Part shown: piece by piece, positions 44,236 through 53,034 of the stretch
Position numbering within the stretch: the stretch's first letter is position 1
How the letters are laid out: every line of letters begins with the position of its first letter
Assembly (NCBI GenBank): GCA_934654475.1
Contig: CAKUFZ010000005.1
Span: 53,123 to 117,122 of the forward strand
Direction of reading: 5' to 3'
Source of the DNA: an uncultured Coriobacteriales bacterium
GTDB taxonomy: Bacteria > Actinomycetota > Coriobacteriia > Coriobacteriales > UMGS124
DNA length: 64,000 nt
Position numbers and translations under genes: made by a program
Notes under the pieces: generated by a model
What the model was told of the DNA's origin: nothing
Database searches by the model: none
What the model saw: the letters and a program-made list of their open reading frames with translations, nothing else

Positions 44236-44253
44236 TAAAGATTGGAGTTAGAC

Positions 44254-44940
44254 ATGAAGGTTGCAATCGACGGCCCTGCTGGAGCGGGCAAGTCGACGGT
44301 TGCCAAGGCTGTTGCGCAGGGCAGGGGGTTCGTCTACCTCGACACGGGCGCGATGTATCGCAGCGTCGCCCTGCTCGCCCTGGAGGGAGACGTCGACCTC
44401 GCCGACGAGGCCGCCCTGGCAGCCATCGCCGAGTCGATCGAGCTTGCCTTCGTCCCGGCCGCCGACGGCGGTCAGCGCGTGCTGGTCGCGGGGCGCGACG
44501 TGACGAGCGAGATTCGCACGCCGCGCGTCGATGCGGCCGTGAGCTCGGTGTCGAGCGTTCCCGCCGTGCGCACCTCCATGGTCGAGCTCCAGCGCAAGCT
44601 CGCCGGCAGCGCCGACGTGGTGGCCGAGGGCCGCGACATCGGCACCGTCGTCTTCCCCGATGCCGAGGTCAAGGTGTTCCTCACGGCCGACGCCCATGCC
44701 CGCGCGCATCGCCGCAGCGTGCAGAACACGCAGCGCTTCGGCGCCGACCCTGAGCAGGCTTGCGAGGAGGACATTTACCGCCGCATCGTCGAGCGCGACC
44801 GCGCCGACTCCACCCGCGCCACCGCGCCCCTCGTGGCCGCCGAGGACGCCGTGCACATCGATTCCTCGAGCCTGGGTGTTGCCGAGGTTGTGCGCCTTGT
44901 CGAGGACCTGATCGATGCCGCTCAGGCGCAGGAGGCATAA
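44254..44940 (+). CDS. cmk: Cytidylate kinase
   Basis: 228 residues. P-loop KVAIDGPAGAGKSTVAKAVA at the N-terminus, YLDTGAMYRSVAL, VAEGRDIGTVVFPDAEVKVFLTA and the lid DRADSTRATAPL are the family signatures. It phosphorylates CMP and dCMP. ATG 44254 follows AAGATTGGAG (44238-44247). It heads a run cmk-plsC-ispH-DUF512-der-plsY-gpsA, a set that recurs in part in many Gram-positive genomes. Confidence 0.97.
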   Translation: MKVAIDGPAGAGKSTVAKAVAQGRGFVYLDTGAMYRSVALLALEGDVDLADEAALAAIAESIELAFVPAADGGQRVLVAGRDVTSEIRTPRVDAAVSSVSSVPAVRTSMVELQRKLAGSADVVAEGRDIGTVVFPDAEVKVFLTADAHARAHRRSVQNTQRFGADPEQACEEDIYRRIVERDRADSTRATAPLVAAEDAVHIDSSSLGVAEVVRLVEDLIDAAQAQEA

Positions 44941-44943
44941 ACC

Positions 44944-45717
44944 ATGAGCGCAAACGATTCCGCAAACACCAAGCCCCAGCCCGAAAAGAAGCCCCAGCCC
45001 TCCACCACCGAGAAGTACTTCGACATGCCCATTGCCGAGTGGCCCCGCAGGGCGCGCTTTTTCAGCGCCTTCGCCTACCGCGTGGTGCTCGGCTTCGGCA
45101 AGCTGTACTGGCGCTGGTCGGTCTCGGGAAAGCTGCCGTTCTGCAAGAACGGAAGGCCCACCGGCGAGCTTGGCCGCGTCTTCATCTGCAACCATGCCTC
45201 TATGTTCGACCCGGCCTTCCTGGTGGCCTATGCCGGCGTGAGCGGCGAGCACATGCGCCCGCTGTACAAGAGCGAGCTTGACGAGAACAAGTTCGTCTCC
45301 TGGTTCTTCGCCCGCGTGGGCGCCATCCCGCTCAAGCGCGGCACTGCCGACACCAAGGCCATCAAGCGCGCCATCGCCGCCTTGAAGCGCGGCGAGAACG
45401 TGCTCATCTTCCCTGAGGGCACACGCATCTGGGACCCCGAGGCACGTCCCGAGGTCTTTGGCGGTTTCTCGCTCATCGCCCTGATGTCCGGCGCCGACGT
45501 GGTGCCCGTCGCCATCGACGGCACCGAGCGCATCAACCCCAACAAGCGTTACAAGCTGCCGCGCCCCTCGCGCGTGCGCGTGCTCTTCGGCGAGCCGATG
45601 CGCCTGGCAGACATGCCCGGCGAGGGCCGCAAGGAGAAGGCCGCCGCGCTTGAGACGCAGGGCATGGAGCGCGTCTACGCCATGCGCGGCGAGCTTCGCT
45701 CCCAGATTTCGAAGTAG
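44944..45717 (+). CDS. plsC: 1-acyl-sn-glycerol-3-phosphate acyltransferase
   Basis: 257 residues. An extra polar N-terminus of about 60 residues precedes the acyltransferase core: NHASMFDPAF (HX4D) and FPEGTRIWDPEA, with PVAIDGTERI towards the C-terminus. It makes phosphatidate from lysophosphatidate and complements the plsY product at 49.4 kb; cdsA uses the phosphatidate. Three bases separate it from cmk. Confidence 0.94.
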   Translation: MSANDSANTKPQPEKKPQPSTTEKYFDMPIAEWPRRARFFSAFAYRVVLGFGKLYWRWSVSGKLPFCKNGRPTGELGRVFICNHASMFDPAFLVAYAGVSGEHMRPLYKSELDENKFVSWFFARVGAIPLKRGTADTKAIKRAIAALKRGENVLIFPEGTRIWDPEARPEVFGGFSLIALMSGADVVPVAIDGTERINPNKRYKLPRPSRVRVLFGEPMRLADMPGEGRKEKAAALETQGMERVYAMRGELRSQISK

Positions 45718-45746
45718 TGGGCGCCACCGTAAGGGAAGGGGCCGAC

Positions 45747-46592
45747 ATGGCCGAGATTCAGACCGCACGTTTCGCCGGTGCCTGTTACGGCGTGGAGCGC
45801 GCCCTGCACATTGTTGAGGACTGCATCGCCCGGGGTGGTACGGTCTGCACGCTCGGGCCCCTCATCCACAACCCCATCGTCGTGAGCGACCTTGCGAGTC
45901 GCGGCGTCGACGCCATCGAAGACGTGCGCGAGGCGCCGGCCGCAGCCACGCTCGTCATTCGCAGCCACGGTGTGGTGCCCCAGGTCATCGAGGACGCCCA
46001 GGCCCTCGGCCTGCATGTGGTGGATGCCACCTGCCCGCACGTGAAGAAGGCCCACGATGCTGCCGCCTGCCTTGCGCAGGAGGGCTACCAGGTGCTTGTG
46101 CTCGGCGAGGCGGGCCACCCCGAGGTGGAGGGCATCCTGGCGCGTGCCGGCAAGGACGCGCTTGTGGTCTCCAGCGCCGAGGAGCTCGACAACGTCGCGA
46201 TTAAGCGCCGCGTGGGCATCGTGGTGCAGACCACGCAGACTCAGACCTTCCTCGACGAGGTCGTCGCGGCCCTGTTGCCGCGCGTGCGCGAGCTGCGCGT
46301 GTTCAACACCGTGTGCTCGGCCACCCTGCAGCGTCAGTGCGCCGCCGCCGAGCTTGCCTCCCGCTCCGACGCCATGGTGGTCGTGGGCGGCAAGAACTCG
46401 GGCAACACGCGCAGGCTCTTCCTCGTGTGCCACGAGCGCTGCGACAACACCCACCACATCGAGACGCCCGACGAGCTCGACCCGGCATGGTTTGCCGGTG
46501 CCGGCAGCATCGGCGTGACCGCCGGCGCCTCCACCCCGGCCGACCAGGTGGCAGGCGTGGTTGAGCGCCTCGAGGAGATTTCGCATGGCTGA
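45747..46592 (+). CDS. ispH: 4-hydroxy-3-methylbut-2-enyl diphosphate reductase
   Basis: 281 residues. The three iron-sulfur cysteines are C13 (GACYGVERAL), C96 (DATCPHVKKAH) and C190 (NTVCSATLQRQ); SRSDAMVVVGGKNSGNTRRL is the family segment near the end. Last step of the MEP pathway, giving IPP and DMAPP. The start at ATG 45747 has GGGAAGGGG upstream; a GTG at 45717 overlapping plsC is possible but lacks a site. It is not fused to rpsA, unlike in clostridia. Confidence 0.96.
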   Translation: MAEIQTARFAGACYGVERALHIVEDCIARGGTVCTLGPLIHNPIVVSDLASRGVDAIEDVREAPAAATLVIRSHGVVPQVIEDAQALGLHVVDATCPHVKKAHDAAACLAQEGYQVLVLGEAGHPEVEGILARAGKDALVVSSAEELDNVAIKRRVGIVVQTTQTQTFLDEVVAALLPRVRELRVFNTVCSATLQRQCAAAELASRSDAMVVVGGKNSGNTRRLFLVCHERCDNTHHIETPDELDPAWFAGAGSIGVTAGASTPADQVAGVVERLEEISHG

Positions 46593-48006
46593 CGCGAGCA
46601 TCCCGTACGAGCAGACAAGCGAGCTGATCAAGGGCCAAGCGGCGCGTCCCGGTGGGCGCACCCGCTGGCGCGGTGCCACGGTGCTCGAGGTCGAGCCCGG
46701 CAGCCCCGCCGCCCTGGAAGGGCTCGAGCCCGGCATGGTCGTGTCGCACGTGAACGGCGTGGAGCTGCGCGACATGATCGACTGGGACTGGGAGGCCGAC
46801 GGCCCCGAGGTCGACCTTGAGGGCATCGCCAACCCCGACACGCCCGACGAGTTCGAGTTCGAGTGCCACATCGAGCGCGACTGGGGCCAGGACTGGGGCA
46901 TCTCCTTCGACGGAGCGGTGTTCGACGGCATGCGCCTGTGCCGCAACAACTGCCTTTTCTGCTTCATGAAGATGCTTCCCCGCGGCATGCGCCGCACGCT
47001 CTACATGCGCGACGACGACTACCGCCTGTCCTTTCTCCAGGGCAACTTCGTCACGCTCACGAACCTCACCGACGACGACGTCGAGCGCATCGTCTCGCAC
47101 GCCCTGTCGCCGCTCAACGTGTCGCTGCATGCGGTGAGCCCCGACGTGCGCGCCCGCCTCATGGGCAAAAACGCCCAGCGCGGTCTCGACGCCCTCGAGC
47201 AGATCCTCCAAGGCGGAATTGAGGTCCATGCCCAGATCGTGCTGTGCCCCAACGAGAACGACGGCGAGGAGCTCGTGCGCACGCTCGACTTCGTGGAGGC
47301 CCGCCCGCTCATCACCTCGCTGGGCATCGTGCCTCTGGGCTTCACGCGCCACCAGGACACGTTCACCGAGTCGTTCAACGAGCCGGCCCGCGCCCAGGCG
47401 GTCATCGACGCCGTGCGGCCCTACCAGCTGCGCAACCGCAAGGCCACGGGTCGCACGCGCTACCAGCTCGCCGACGAGTTCTACCTCATGGCGCGCACCG
47501 ATCCGCCCTGTGCCGAGGAGTACGACGGCTATCCCCAGTACTACGACGGCATCGGCATGGTGCGCTCGTTTCTCGACGAGGCCGCCGGCCTGCTCGCCGA
47601 CGAGGAGGCGCTCGGTCCCATCCGCGCGGCTGCCCAGCGTCTCGAGGCGGCAGGGGAGCGGGTGCTGCTCGTCTCGGGCTGCGCGAGCGCGCACGTGGTG
47701 CGCGACTTCGTCTCTGCGCTGCCCGTCGGGGGCCGCTGCGAGGTCGTGGCGGTGGAGAACGACTACTTCGGGGGCAACGTCAACGTCACGGGACTTCTGT
47801 GCGCCTGCGACGTTTTGGCGCAGCTGCCCCAGGACCTGTCGCACACCGTCGTGTGGCTGCCCAACATCATGCTCAACGCCGACCGCCTCACACTTGACGG
47901 TGTTGCGGCCGACGACCTTATCCACGTGCTCGAGGACCGCGGTGCTCGGGGCTTTTTCGTGACCGCGGTGCCCCAAGGCGTCAAACGCGCGTTCGAAGCG
48001 CTCTGA
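46585..48006 (+). CDS. DUF512 protein: PDZ plus radical-SAM-like iron-sulfur protein of unknown function
   Basis: 473 residues. A PDZ-like domain (VLEVEPGSPAALEGLEPGM, 33-51) precedes a CX3CX2C cluster (C119, C123, C126 in CRNNCLFCF), as in radical SAM enzymes. Then comes a TIM-barrel-like region (NVSLHAVSPDVRARLMGKN) and the DUF512 C-terminal domain. The family is widespread in Firmicutes and cyanobacteria and often sits beside der, as here, but its reaction is unknown; a ribosome or GTPase link is only suggested by context. GAGGAG places ATG 46585, which overlaps ispH. Confidence 0.9.
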   Translation: MADASIPYEQTSELIKGQAARPGGRTRWRGATVLEVEPGSPAALEGLEPGMVVSHVNGVELRDMIDWDWEADGPEVDLEGIANPDTPDEFEFECHIERDWGQDWGISFDGAVFDGMRLCRNNCLFCFMKMLPRGMRRTLYMRDDDYRLSFLQGNFVTLTNLTDDDVERIVSHALSPLNVSLHAVSPDVRARLMGKNAQRGLDALEQILQGGIEVHAQIVLCPNENDGEELVRTLDFVEARPLITSLGIVPLGFTRHQDTFTESFNEPARAQAVIDAVRPYQLRNRKATGRTRYQLADEFYLMARTDPPCAEEYDGYPQYYDGIGMVRSFLDEAAGLLADEEALGPIRAAAQRLEAAGERVLLVSGCASAHVVRDFVSALPVGGRCEVVAVENDYFGGNVNVTGLLCACDVLAQLPQDLSHTVVWLPNIMLNADRLTLDGVAADDLIHVLEDRGARGFFVTAVPQGVKRAFEAL

Positions 48007-48009
48007 GCG

Positions 48010-48018
48010 TGGTACCCT
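48010..48018 (+). promoter_or_regulatory. Possible extended -10 promoter of der
   Basis: TGGTACCCT fits TGnTAnnnT. It lies just after the DUF512 gene stop and 37 bp before der, whose ribosome site is AAGGAGG. Confidence 0.35.
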
Positions 48019-48054
48019 GAGCGCACGTATGTTTTTTCTCAAGGAGGTTCACCC

Positions 48055-49371
48055 ATGACAAAGCCTGTCGTTGCAGTGGTGGGCAGGCCCAATGTGGGCA
48101 AGTCCACGTTCGTCAACCGTGTTTCCCAGCGTCCCGAGGCCATCGTGCACGAGACCGAGGGCGTCACCCGTGACAGGACGTTCCATGATTCTGACTGGAA
48201 CGGCACCGAGTTCTCGCTGTGCGATACCGGCGGTATCGAGGTCGGCGATTCCGAGGATGCGTTCCAGAGCAAGATTCGCGACCAGGCGGTGCTCGCCATC
48301 AACGAGGCCGACGCCATCATCTTCCTCGTCGACGGCAAGACCGGCGTCACCGAGGAGGACGAGGCCGTCTCCCGCATCCTGAAGCGCACCGACAAGCCGG
48401 TCTTCCTGGCCGTCAACAAGTGCGACTCCGTCCTGCAGGACGCCAACGCCTACGAGTTCTACAGCCTGGGCCTGGGCGACCCGTACCCCATCAGCGCCCA
48501 GCACGGCAACGGTGTGGGCGACATCCTCGACGACGTCGTGGCTTCGCTGCCCGAGGCCACCGAGGAGGAGGTTCCCGAAGACCTCATCCGCGTCGCCATC
48601 GTCGGCCGCCCCAACGCCGGTAAGTCCTCGCTGCTCAACCGCCTCTGCGGCGAGCAGCGCTCCATCGTGAGCGACGTGGCCGGCACCACCCGTGACGCCG
48701 TCGACACGCTCGTCGAGCACGAGGGCGTCAAGTACCGCCTCATCGACACCGCCGGTATGCGCAAGCGTACCGTCATCAACGAGGACCTGGAGTTCTACTC
48801 CTACGTGCGTGCCGAGCGCGCCATCGAGCGCGCCGACGTGGCCCTCGTCGTCATCGACTCCACCATCGGCGTCACCGAGCAGGACCAGCGCGTCGCCGGC
48901 ATGGCGCACAACAACGGCATCGCCGTCGTTGTCCTGCTCAACAAGTGGGACCTCGTCGACACCGCCGAGCGCCGCGAGGAGCTCGAGAACGACGTGGCCG
49001 AGCGCCTGCACTTCGTCTCCTACGCCCCCGTGGTGCGCATCTCCGCCCTCACAGGCCGCTCTTGCCTGCGCGTGTGGGACGCTGTGAACACCGCCGACGC
49101 CCACCGTCGCCAGGTCATCCCGACCCCGCAGCTCAACAAGCTCCTCACCGAGCTGCGCGAGTTCGGCCACACGGTGACGAAGGGCACGAAGCGCCTCAAG
49201 ATGAACTACATCACGCAGACGGGCAACAAGCCGCCCATCTTCACCATCTTCGTGAACATGCCCGAGCTCGTTACCCCCAACTACGAGCACTTCCTCGAGA
49301 ACCGCCTTCGCGACCGCTTCGACCTTACCGGTACGCCCATCAGGTTCAAGTTCAAGAAGAAGGCCATGTAG
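48055..49371 (+). CDS. der: Ribosome-assembly GTPase Der (EngA)
   Basis: 438 residues with two tandem Era-like G domains and a C-terminal KH-like domain. G1 motifs are GRPNVGKSTFVNR and GRPNAGKSSLLNR; G3 motifs are DTGG and DTAGM; NKCD and NKWD are the G4 motifs. Der is needed for 50S subunit assembly. AAGGAGG lies just before ATG 48055. plsY and gpsA follow. Confidence 0.98.
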   Translation: MTKPVVAVVGRPNVGKSTFVNRVSQRPEAIVHETEGVTRDRTFHDSDWNGTEFSLCDTGGIEVGDSEDAFQSKIRDQAVLAINEADAIIFLVDGKTGVTEEDEAVSRILKRTDKPVFLAVNKCDSVLQDANAYEFYSLGLGDPYPISAQHGNGVGDILDDVVASLPEATEEEVPEDLIRVAIVGRPNAGKSSLLNRLCGEQRSIVSDVAGTTRDAVDTLVEHEGVKYRLIDTAGMRKRTVINEDLEFYSYVRAERAIERADVALVVIDSTIGVTEQDQRVAGMAHNNGIAVVVLLNKWDLVDTAERREELENDVAERLHFVSYAPVVRISALTGRSCLRVWDAVNTADAHRRQVIPTPQLNKLLTELREFGHTVTKGTKRLKMNYITQTGNKPPIFTIFVNMPELVTPNYEHFLENRLRDRFDLTGTPIRFKFKKKAM

Positions 49372-49418
49372 GCTCTTGCCTTTGGCGGCGCGAAACCGTT
49401 AGGAGATAACCTTCCACC

Positions 49419-50075
49419 ATGCTTGTCTATGTGATGTGTGCCCTGGCGTGTGTCATCGCGTATGTTCTTGGCGGCATCCCTTCCGCCTACCTCATCGGTA
49501 AGGCTTTTGGCAACGTGGATATCCGCACCCAGGGTTCGGGCAACGTCGGTTCTACCAACGTGGCTCGCACCCTGGGTGCCAAGGCTGGCATTCTCACGCT
49601 GGTCAGCGACATCCTCAAGGCCGTGGTCGCCGTTTTGATCGGCAGGCTTCTCATCGGCGTGGTGGGCGCAGGCGCCATCGAGACGACCGCCCCGGGCGGC
49701 GTCTACGACTGGTGCGCGGCGCTTGTGTACCTGGCGGTCATTCTGGGCCACATGTTCACCCCGTTCCTGCATTTTCACGGCGGTAAGGGCATCGCCTCGG
49801 GCTTTGGCGGCGCGGTGGTGCTCATGCCGTGGGCTGGATTGAGCCTGTGGGGCCCCTTCCTGATTTTTGCGGTCAGCACGCGATATGTCTCGGTCGGCAG
49901 CATCGCCGGCGCCCTTTCGCTGCCTATTTTTGCCAATCTTTTCTATCAGCCTTCGATGGCTTTCACGGTCATCGTCTGCATCGTGTCGGCGCTTGTCATT
50001 TGGGGCCATCGCTCCAACATCAAGAAGCTCGCCCATGGGCAGGAGAGCAAGTTCTCCGTTAAAAAGTCGAAGTAG
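49419..50075 (+). CDS. plsY: Acyl-phosphate:glycerol-3-phosphate acyltransferase
   Basis: 218 residues, about six membrane spans. The PlsY motifs are GSGNVGSTNVARTLG and HFHGGKGIASGFGG, with YVLGGIPSAYLIGK at the first span. It acylates the sn-1 position of glycerol-3-phosphate made by the adjacent GpsA. The spacer after der is 47 bp and holds TTAGGAGATAA as the ribosome site. Confidence 0.96.
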   Translation: MLVYVMCALACVIAYVLGGIPSAYLIGKAFGNVDIRTQGSGNVGSTNVARTLGAKAGILTLVSDILKAVVAVLIGRLLIGVVGAGAIETTAPGGVYDWCAALVYLAVILGHMFTPFLHFHGGKGIASGFGGAVVLMPWAGLSLWGPFLIFAVSTRYVSVGSIAGALSLPIFANLFYQPSMAFTVIVCIVSALVIWGHRSNIKKLAHGQESKFSVKKSK

Positions 50076-50080
50076 GTGAT

Positions 50081-51094
50081 GTGGTGAAGCAGCGCGTCTG
50101 CGTGGTCGGCGCCGGCTCGTGGGGTACCGCGGTCGCCGGGCATATGGCCAAGCAGGGCAACGAGGTGCGCCTTTGGTCGCACAACCCCGAGGTTGCCCGT
50201 TCCATCAACGAGGAGCATACCAACCCCATCTATCTGCCCGCATGCAAGCTGGGCGAGAATGTGGTCTCGAGCACCGACCATGCGTGGTGCCTCGATGGGG
50301 CCGACGCGGTGCTGTTCGTTGTGCCTTCAAGCCACCTGCGCTCGGTTGCCCATGACTGCAGCCCCTACATCGCGCCCGACCTGCCCGTTTGCGTGCTTAC
50401 CAAGGGCATCGAGTACGGCACCAACAAGCTCATGACCGAGGTTGTGGAAGACGAGCTCACGGGGCGCAATCGCATCGCATGCCTGTCGGGCCCCAACCAC
50501 GCCGAGGAAGTCTGCCTTGACATGCCCGCCGGAGCCGTCGCCGCCTCCAGCGACCTGGCGTGTGCCGAGTACTTCAAAGACCTTTTTAACGCCGACCTCT
50601 TCCGCACCTACGTGTCCACCGACGAGGTGGGCGTCGAGGTGTGTGCTGCGGCCAAGAACGTCGTGGCCATTGCGTGCGGCGTGGTCAAGGGCCTCTCGTT
50701 TGGCGACAACACGCTCTCCGTCATCATGACGCGCGGCCTTGCCGAGATGAGCCGCATCGTGGCTGCTCGCGGCGGCGACCCCATGACCTGCATGGGCCTT
50801 GCTGGCATGGGTGACCTCGTTGCCACTTGCACGAGCGCCCACTCCCGCAACCAGACCTTCGGCGCGGCGCTTGCAAAAGGCGAAACGCTTGAGTCCTACG
50901 AGGCACGCACCCACATGGTCGTCGAGGGCGCGCGGGCCTGCCGTTCCATCCTGCATATGGCCCGTGAGCTGGGAGTCGAGGTGCCGCTCACCGAGGCGGT
51001 GCATTCGCTGCTCTACGAGGGCACGCCTCTGCCCGAGATTGCCGAGACCTTGTTCCGCCGCACTCCGCGCATGGAGTTCTACGGTCTCGATTAG
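50081..51094 (+). CDS. gpsA: Glycerol-3-phosphate dehydrogenase [NAD(P)+]
   Basis: 337 residues. NAD motif VCVVGAGSWGTAVAGHMAKQG, LSGPNHAEEV, the catalytic Lys in AAKNVVAIACG and RGLAEMSRI are family marks. It reduces dihydroxyacetone phosphate to the substrate of PlsY, five bases upstream. The start is GTG 50081 or the adjacent GTG 50084; TAGGTGAT overlapping the plsY stop is the probable ribosome site. Confidence 0.97.
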   Translation: MVKQRVCVVGAGSWGTAVAGHMAKQGNEVRLWSHNPEVARSINEEHTNPIYLPACKLGENVVSSTDHAWCLDGADAVLFVVPSSHLRSVAHDCSPYIAPDLPVCVLTKGIEYGTNKLMTEVVEDELTGRNRIACLSGPNHAEEVCLDMPAGAVAASSDLACAEYFKDLFNADLFRTYVSTDEVGVEVCAAAKNVVAIACGVVKGLSFGDNTLSVIMTRGLAEMSRIVAARGGDPMTCMGLAGMGDLVATCTSAHSRNQTFGAALAKGETLESYEARTHMVVEGARACRSILHMARELGVEVPLTEAVHSLLYEGTPLPEIAETLFRRTPRMEFYGLD

Positions 51095-51142
51095 CACAAA
51101 CTGTTTCGACCAACGTCTGAAGCTCGAAGAGGGGAGCACGCC

Positions 51143-51835
51143 ATGCCTGCAGCTACGTTGTCCAAAACCGATGTGATGATGTCCCCGTCGATTCTCTCGG
51201 CGGACTTCATGGCCTTGCGTGAGAGCGTCTCGCAGGTTTCCAACGGTGCCGACTTCATCCATGTCGACGTGATGGACGGCCACTTCGTGCCGAACCTCAC
51301 CATCGGCCCCATGTTCGTCAAGGGCCTGGCCGGCTGCTTCAGCAACCCCCTCGACGTGCACCTCATGGTTGACAATCCCGAGTCGACCTGCGACTGGTAC
51401 ATCGACGCAGGCGCCTCGCTCGTGACTGCCCAGCTTGAGGCCCTCACGCATGCCAACCGCTTCGCTCGCCATGTCCGCGAGCGCGGCGCTCTTGCCGGCA
51501 TTGCCATCAACCCCGCCACTCCCGTGTGCCTGCTGCGCGATGTCGTCGAGGAGCTCGATGTCGTGCTCGTCATGAGCGTGAACCCCGGCTTCGGCGGCCA
51601 ATCTTACATCACCTCCACCGCCCGCCGCATTCGCGAGCTGCGCGACATGTGCGCAAACCTCGGCTGTAACCCTGTGGTTGAGGTTGACGGTGGTATCGGC
51701 GTCAAGACGGCCCCGCTTGTGTGCGAGGCTGGCGCGAACATGCTCGTGGCTGGCTCGGCCATCTTCGGCGTCGAGGACCCCCATGCTGCCATGGAGCAGA
51801 TCAGGGCTGCCGGCGCTGCGAGCTTGGTGCTCTAA
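51143..51835 (+). CDS. rpe: Ribulose-phosphate 3-epimerase
   Basis: 230 residues. MSPSILSADFMALRESV, the metal-binding VDVMDGHFVPNLTIGP, DVHLMVDNPE and VLVMSVNPGFGGQ are the signatures. It interconverts ribulose-5-phosphate and xylulose-5-phosphate. AGAGGGGAG precedes ATG 51143. The downstream desulfurase begins two bases after the stop. Confidence 0.97.
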   Translation: MPAATLSKTDVMMSPSILSADFMALRESVSQVSNGADFIHVDVMDGHFVPNLTIGPMFVKGLAGCFSNPLDVHLMVDNPESTCDWYIDAGASLVTAQLEALTHANRFARHVRERGALAGIAINPATPVCLLRDVVEELDVVLVMSVNPGFGGQSYITSTARRIRELRDMCANLGCNPVVEVDGGIGVKTAPLVCEAGANMLVAGSAIFGVEDPHAAMEQIRAAGAASLVL

Positions 51836-51837
51836 GC

Positions 51838-53025
51838 ATGCGCGTGCGCCACTATTTCGACCATGCGGCGTCGAGCCCCATGTCCAGCCTGTGCCGTGAG
51901 GAGATGGCTCGCTACGACGCCCAAGAGTGGGCCGGCGCCAACCCAAACTCCCTGCATACAAGCGGTCGTGCCGCCTTTGCCGCCCTTGAGCGCGCGCGTG
52001 CCGACGTTGCGCGCGCCGTAGGCGCGAAGCGTCCCAGCGAGATTATTTTCACGAGTGGCGGCACCGAGGCCAACACACTCGCCATCCGTGGCATGGCCCT
52101 GGCTCAGCTCCAAACGCCGGGTTCCAAGCGTCACCGCGTGCTTGTAAGCGCCATAGAGCATGATTCTGTTCTTGACCCTGCATCTTCCCTTGAGCGTGAT
52201 GGTTTCACGGTTGAGCGCATCCCCGTGCTTTCCAACGGTGTTGTCGATCTCGAGGCGCTTGAGCACGTGCTGGGCCCCGATGTGGCCCTCGTTTGTGTGA
52301 TGGGCGCAAACAACGAGGTTGGAGCCGTGCAGCCTATCGCGCGTGTCGTAACGCTTGCGCATGCCCAGGGCGCGCTTGTGCATTGCGATGCAATCCAGAC
52401 GTTCGGGCATGTCCCCTTCAATGCCTCGCAGCTGGGCATCGACACCGCCTCGTTTGCTGCGCACAAGGTCGCGGGCCCCGTCTCGTGCGGAGCGCTCTAT
52501 GTGCGCTCGCGCACGCCCATCGTGGCGCAGCAGGTGGGAGGCGGCCAGGAGGGCGGCCTTCGCAGCGGCACGCAAGACGTGCGCTCCGCCATGGCCTTTG
52601 CGGCCGTCGCAAAGCAGGCTGCTGCCACCCTTCAAGACAACGACGTGCTTTTGCGCAGTCACGGCCGCCTGATTGTCGACACGCTACGCGCCGAAGGGCT
52701 CGACTTTTTCGAGACCTTGCGCCGTGAAGGCATCGACACGCCCGAGACGCTTCCCAACATCGTGCACCTGCTTGTGCCTGGCCATCAGACAGAGGGTCTC
52801 GTTCTGGGCTTGGACGACCTGGGGTACGAGGTTTCGGGCGGTTCTGCCTGCTCAAGCGGCTCACTCAATCCCAGTCACGTGCTGGCTGCCATGGGCGTGC
52901 CCCGCGACCTCGCCTTTTGTGCCCTGCGCATCTCCTTTGACGCACGCGTGAGCGCTGAGGAGTGCGAGGGTCTGGCGCACGCGCTGGCGCAGGTATGCCG
53001 CGAGGCCTCGACGCGCAAACGATAG
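51838..53025 (+). CDS. Cysteine desulfurase (NifS/IscS type)
   Basis: 395 residues, class V aminotransferase fold. FTSGGTEANTLAIRG, HCDAIQTFGHVPF, the PLP-lysine segment HKVAGPVSCGALYVR and the persulfide-loop GSACSSGS are visible. It removes sulfur from cysteine for iron-sulfur clusters or tRNA thiolation and could serve the rhodanese-less ThiI at 14.1 kb and MiaB. No iscU or sufU lies beside it. The start ATG 51838 gives the standard N-terminus (YFDHAASSPM). Confidence 0.94.
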   Translation: MRVRHYFDHAASSPMSSLCREEMARYDAQEWAGANPNSLHTSGRAAFAALERARADVARAVGAKRPSEIIFTSGGTEANTLAIRGMALAQLQTPGSKRHRVLVSAIEHDSVLDPASSLERDGFTVERIPVLSNGVVDLEALEHVLGPDVALVCVMGANNEVGAVQPIARVVTLAHAQGALVHCDAIQTFGHVPFNASQLGIDTASFAAHKVAGPVSCGALYVRSRTPIVAQQVGGGQEGGLRSGTQDVRSAMAFAAVAKQAAATLQDNDVLLRSHGRLIVDTLRAEGLDFFETLRREGIDTPETLPNIVHLLVPGHQTEGLVLGLDDLGYEVSGGSACSSGSLNPSHVLAAMGVPRDLAFCALRISFDARVSAEECEGLAHALAQVCREASTRKR

Positions 53026-53034
53026 GGGAGCACC

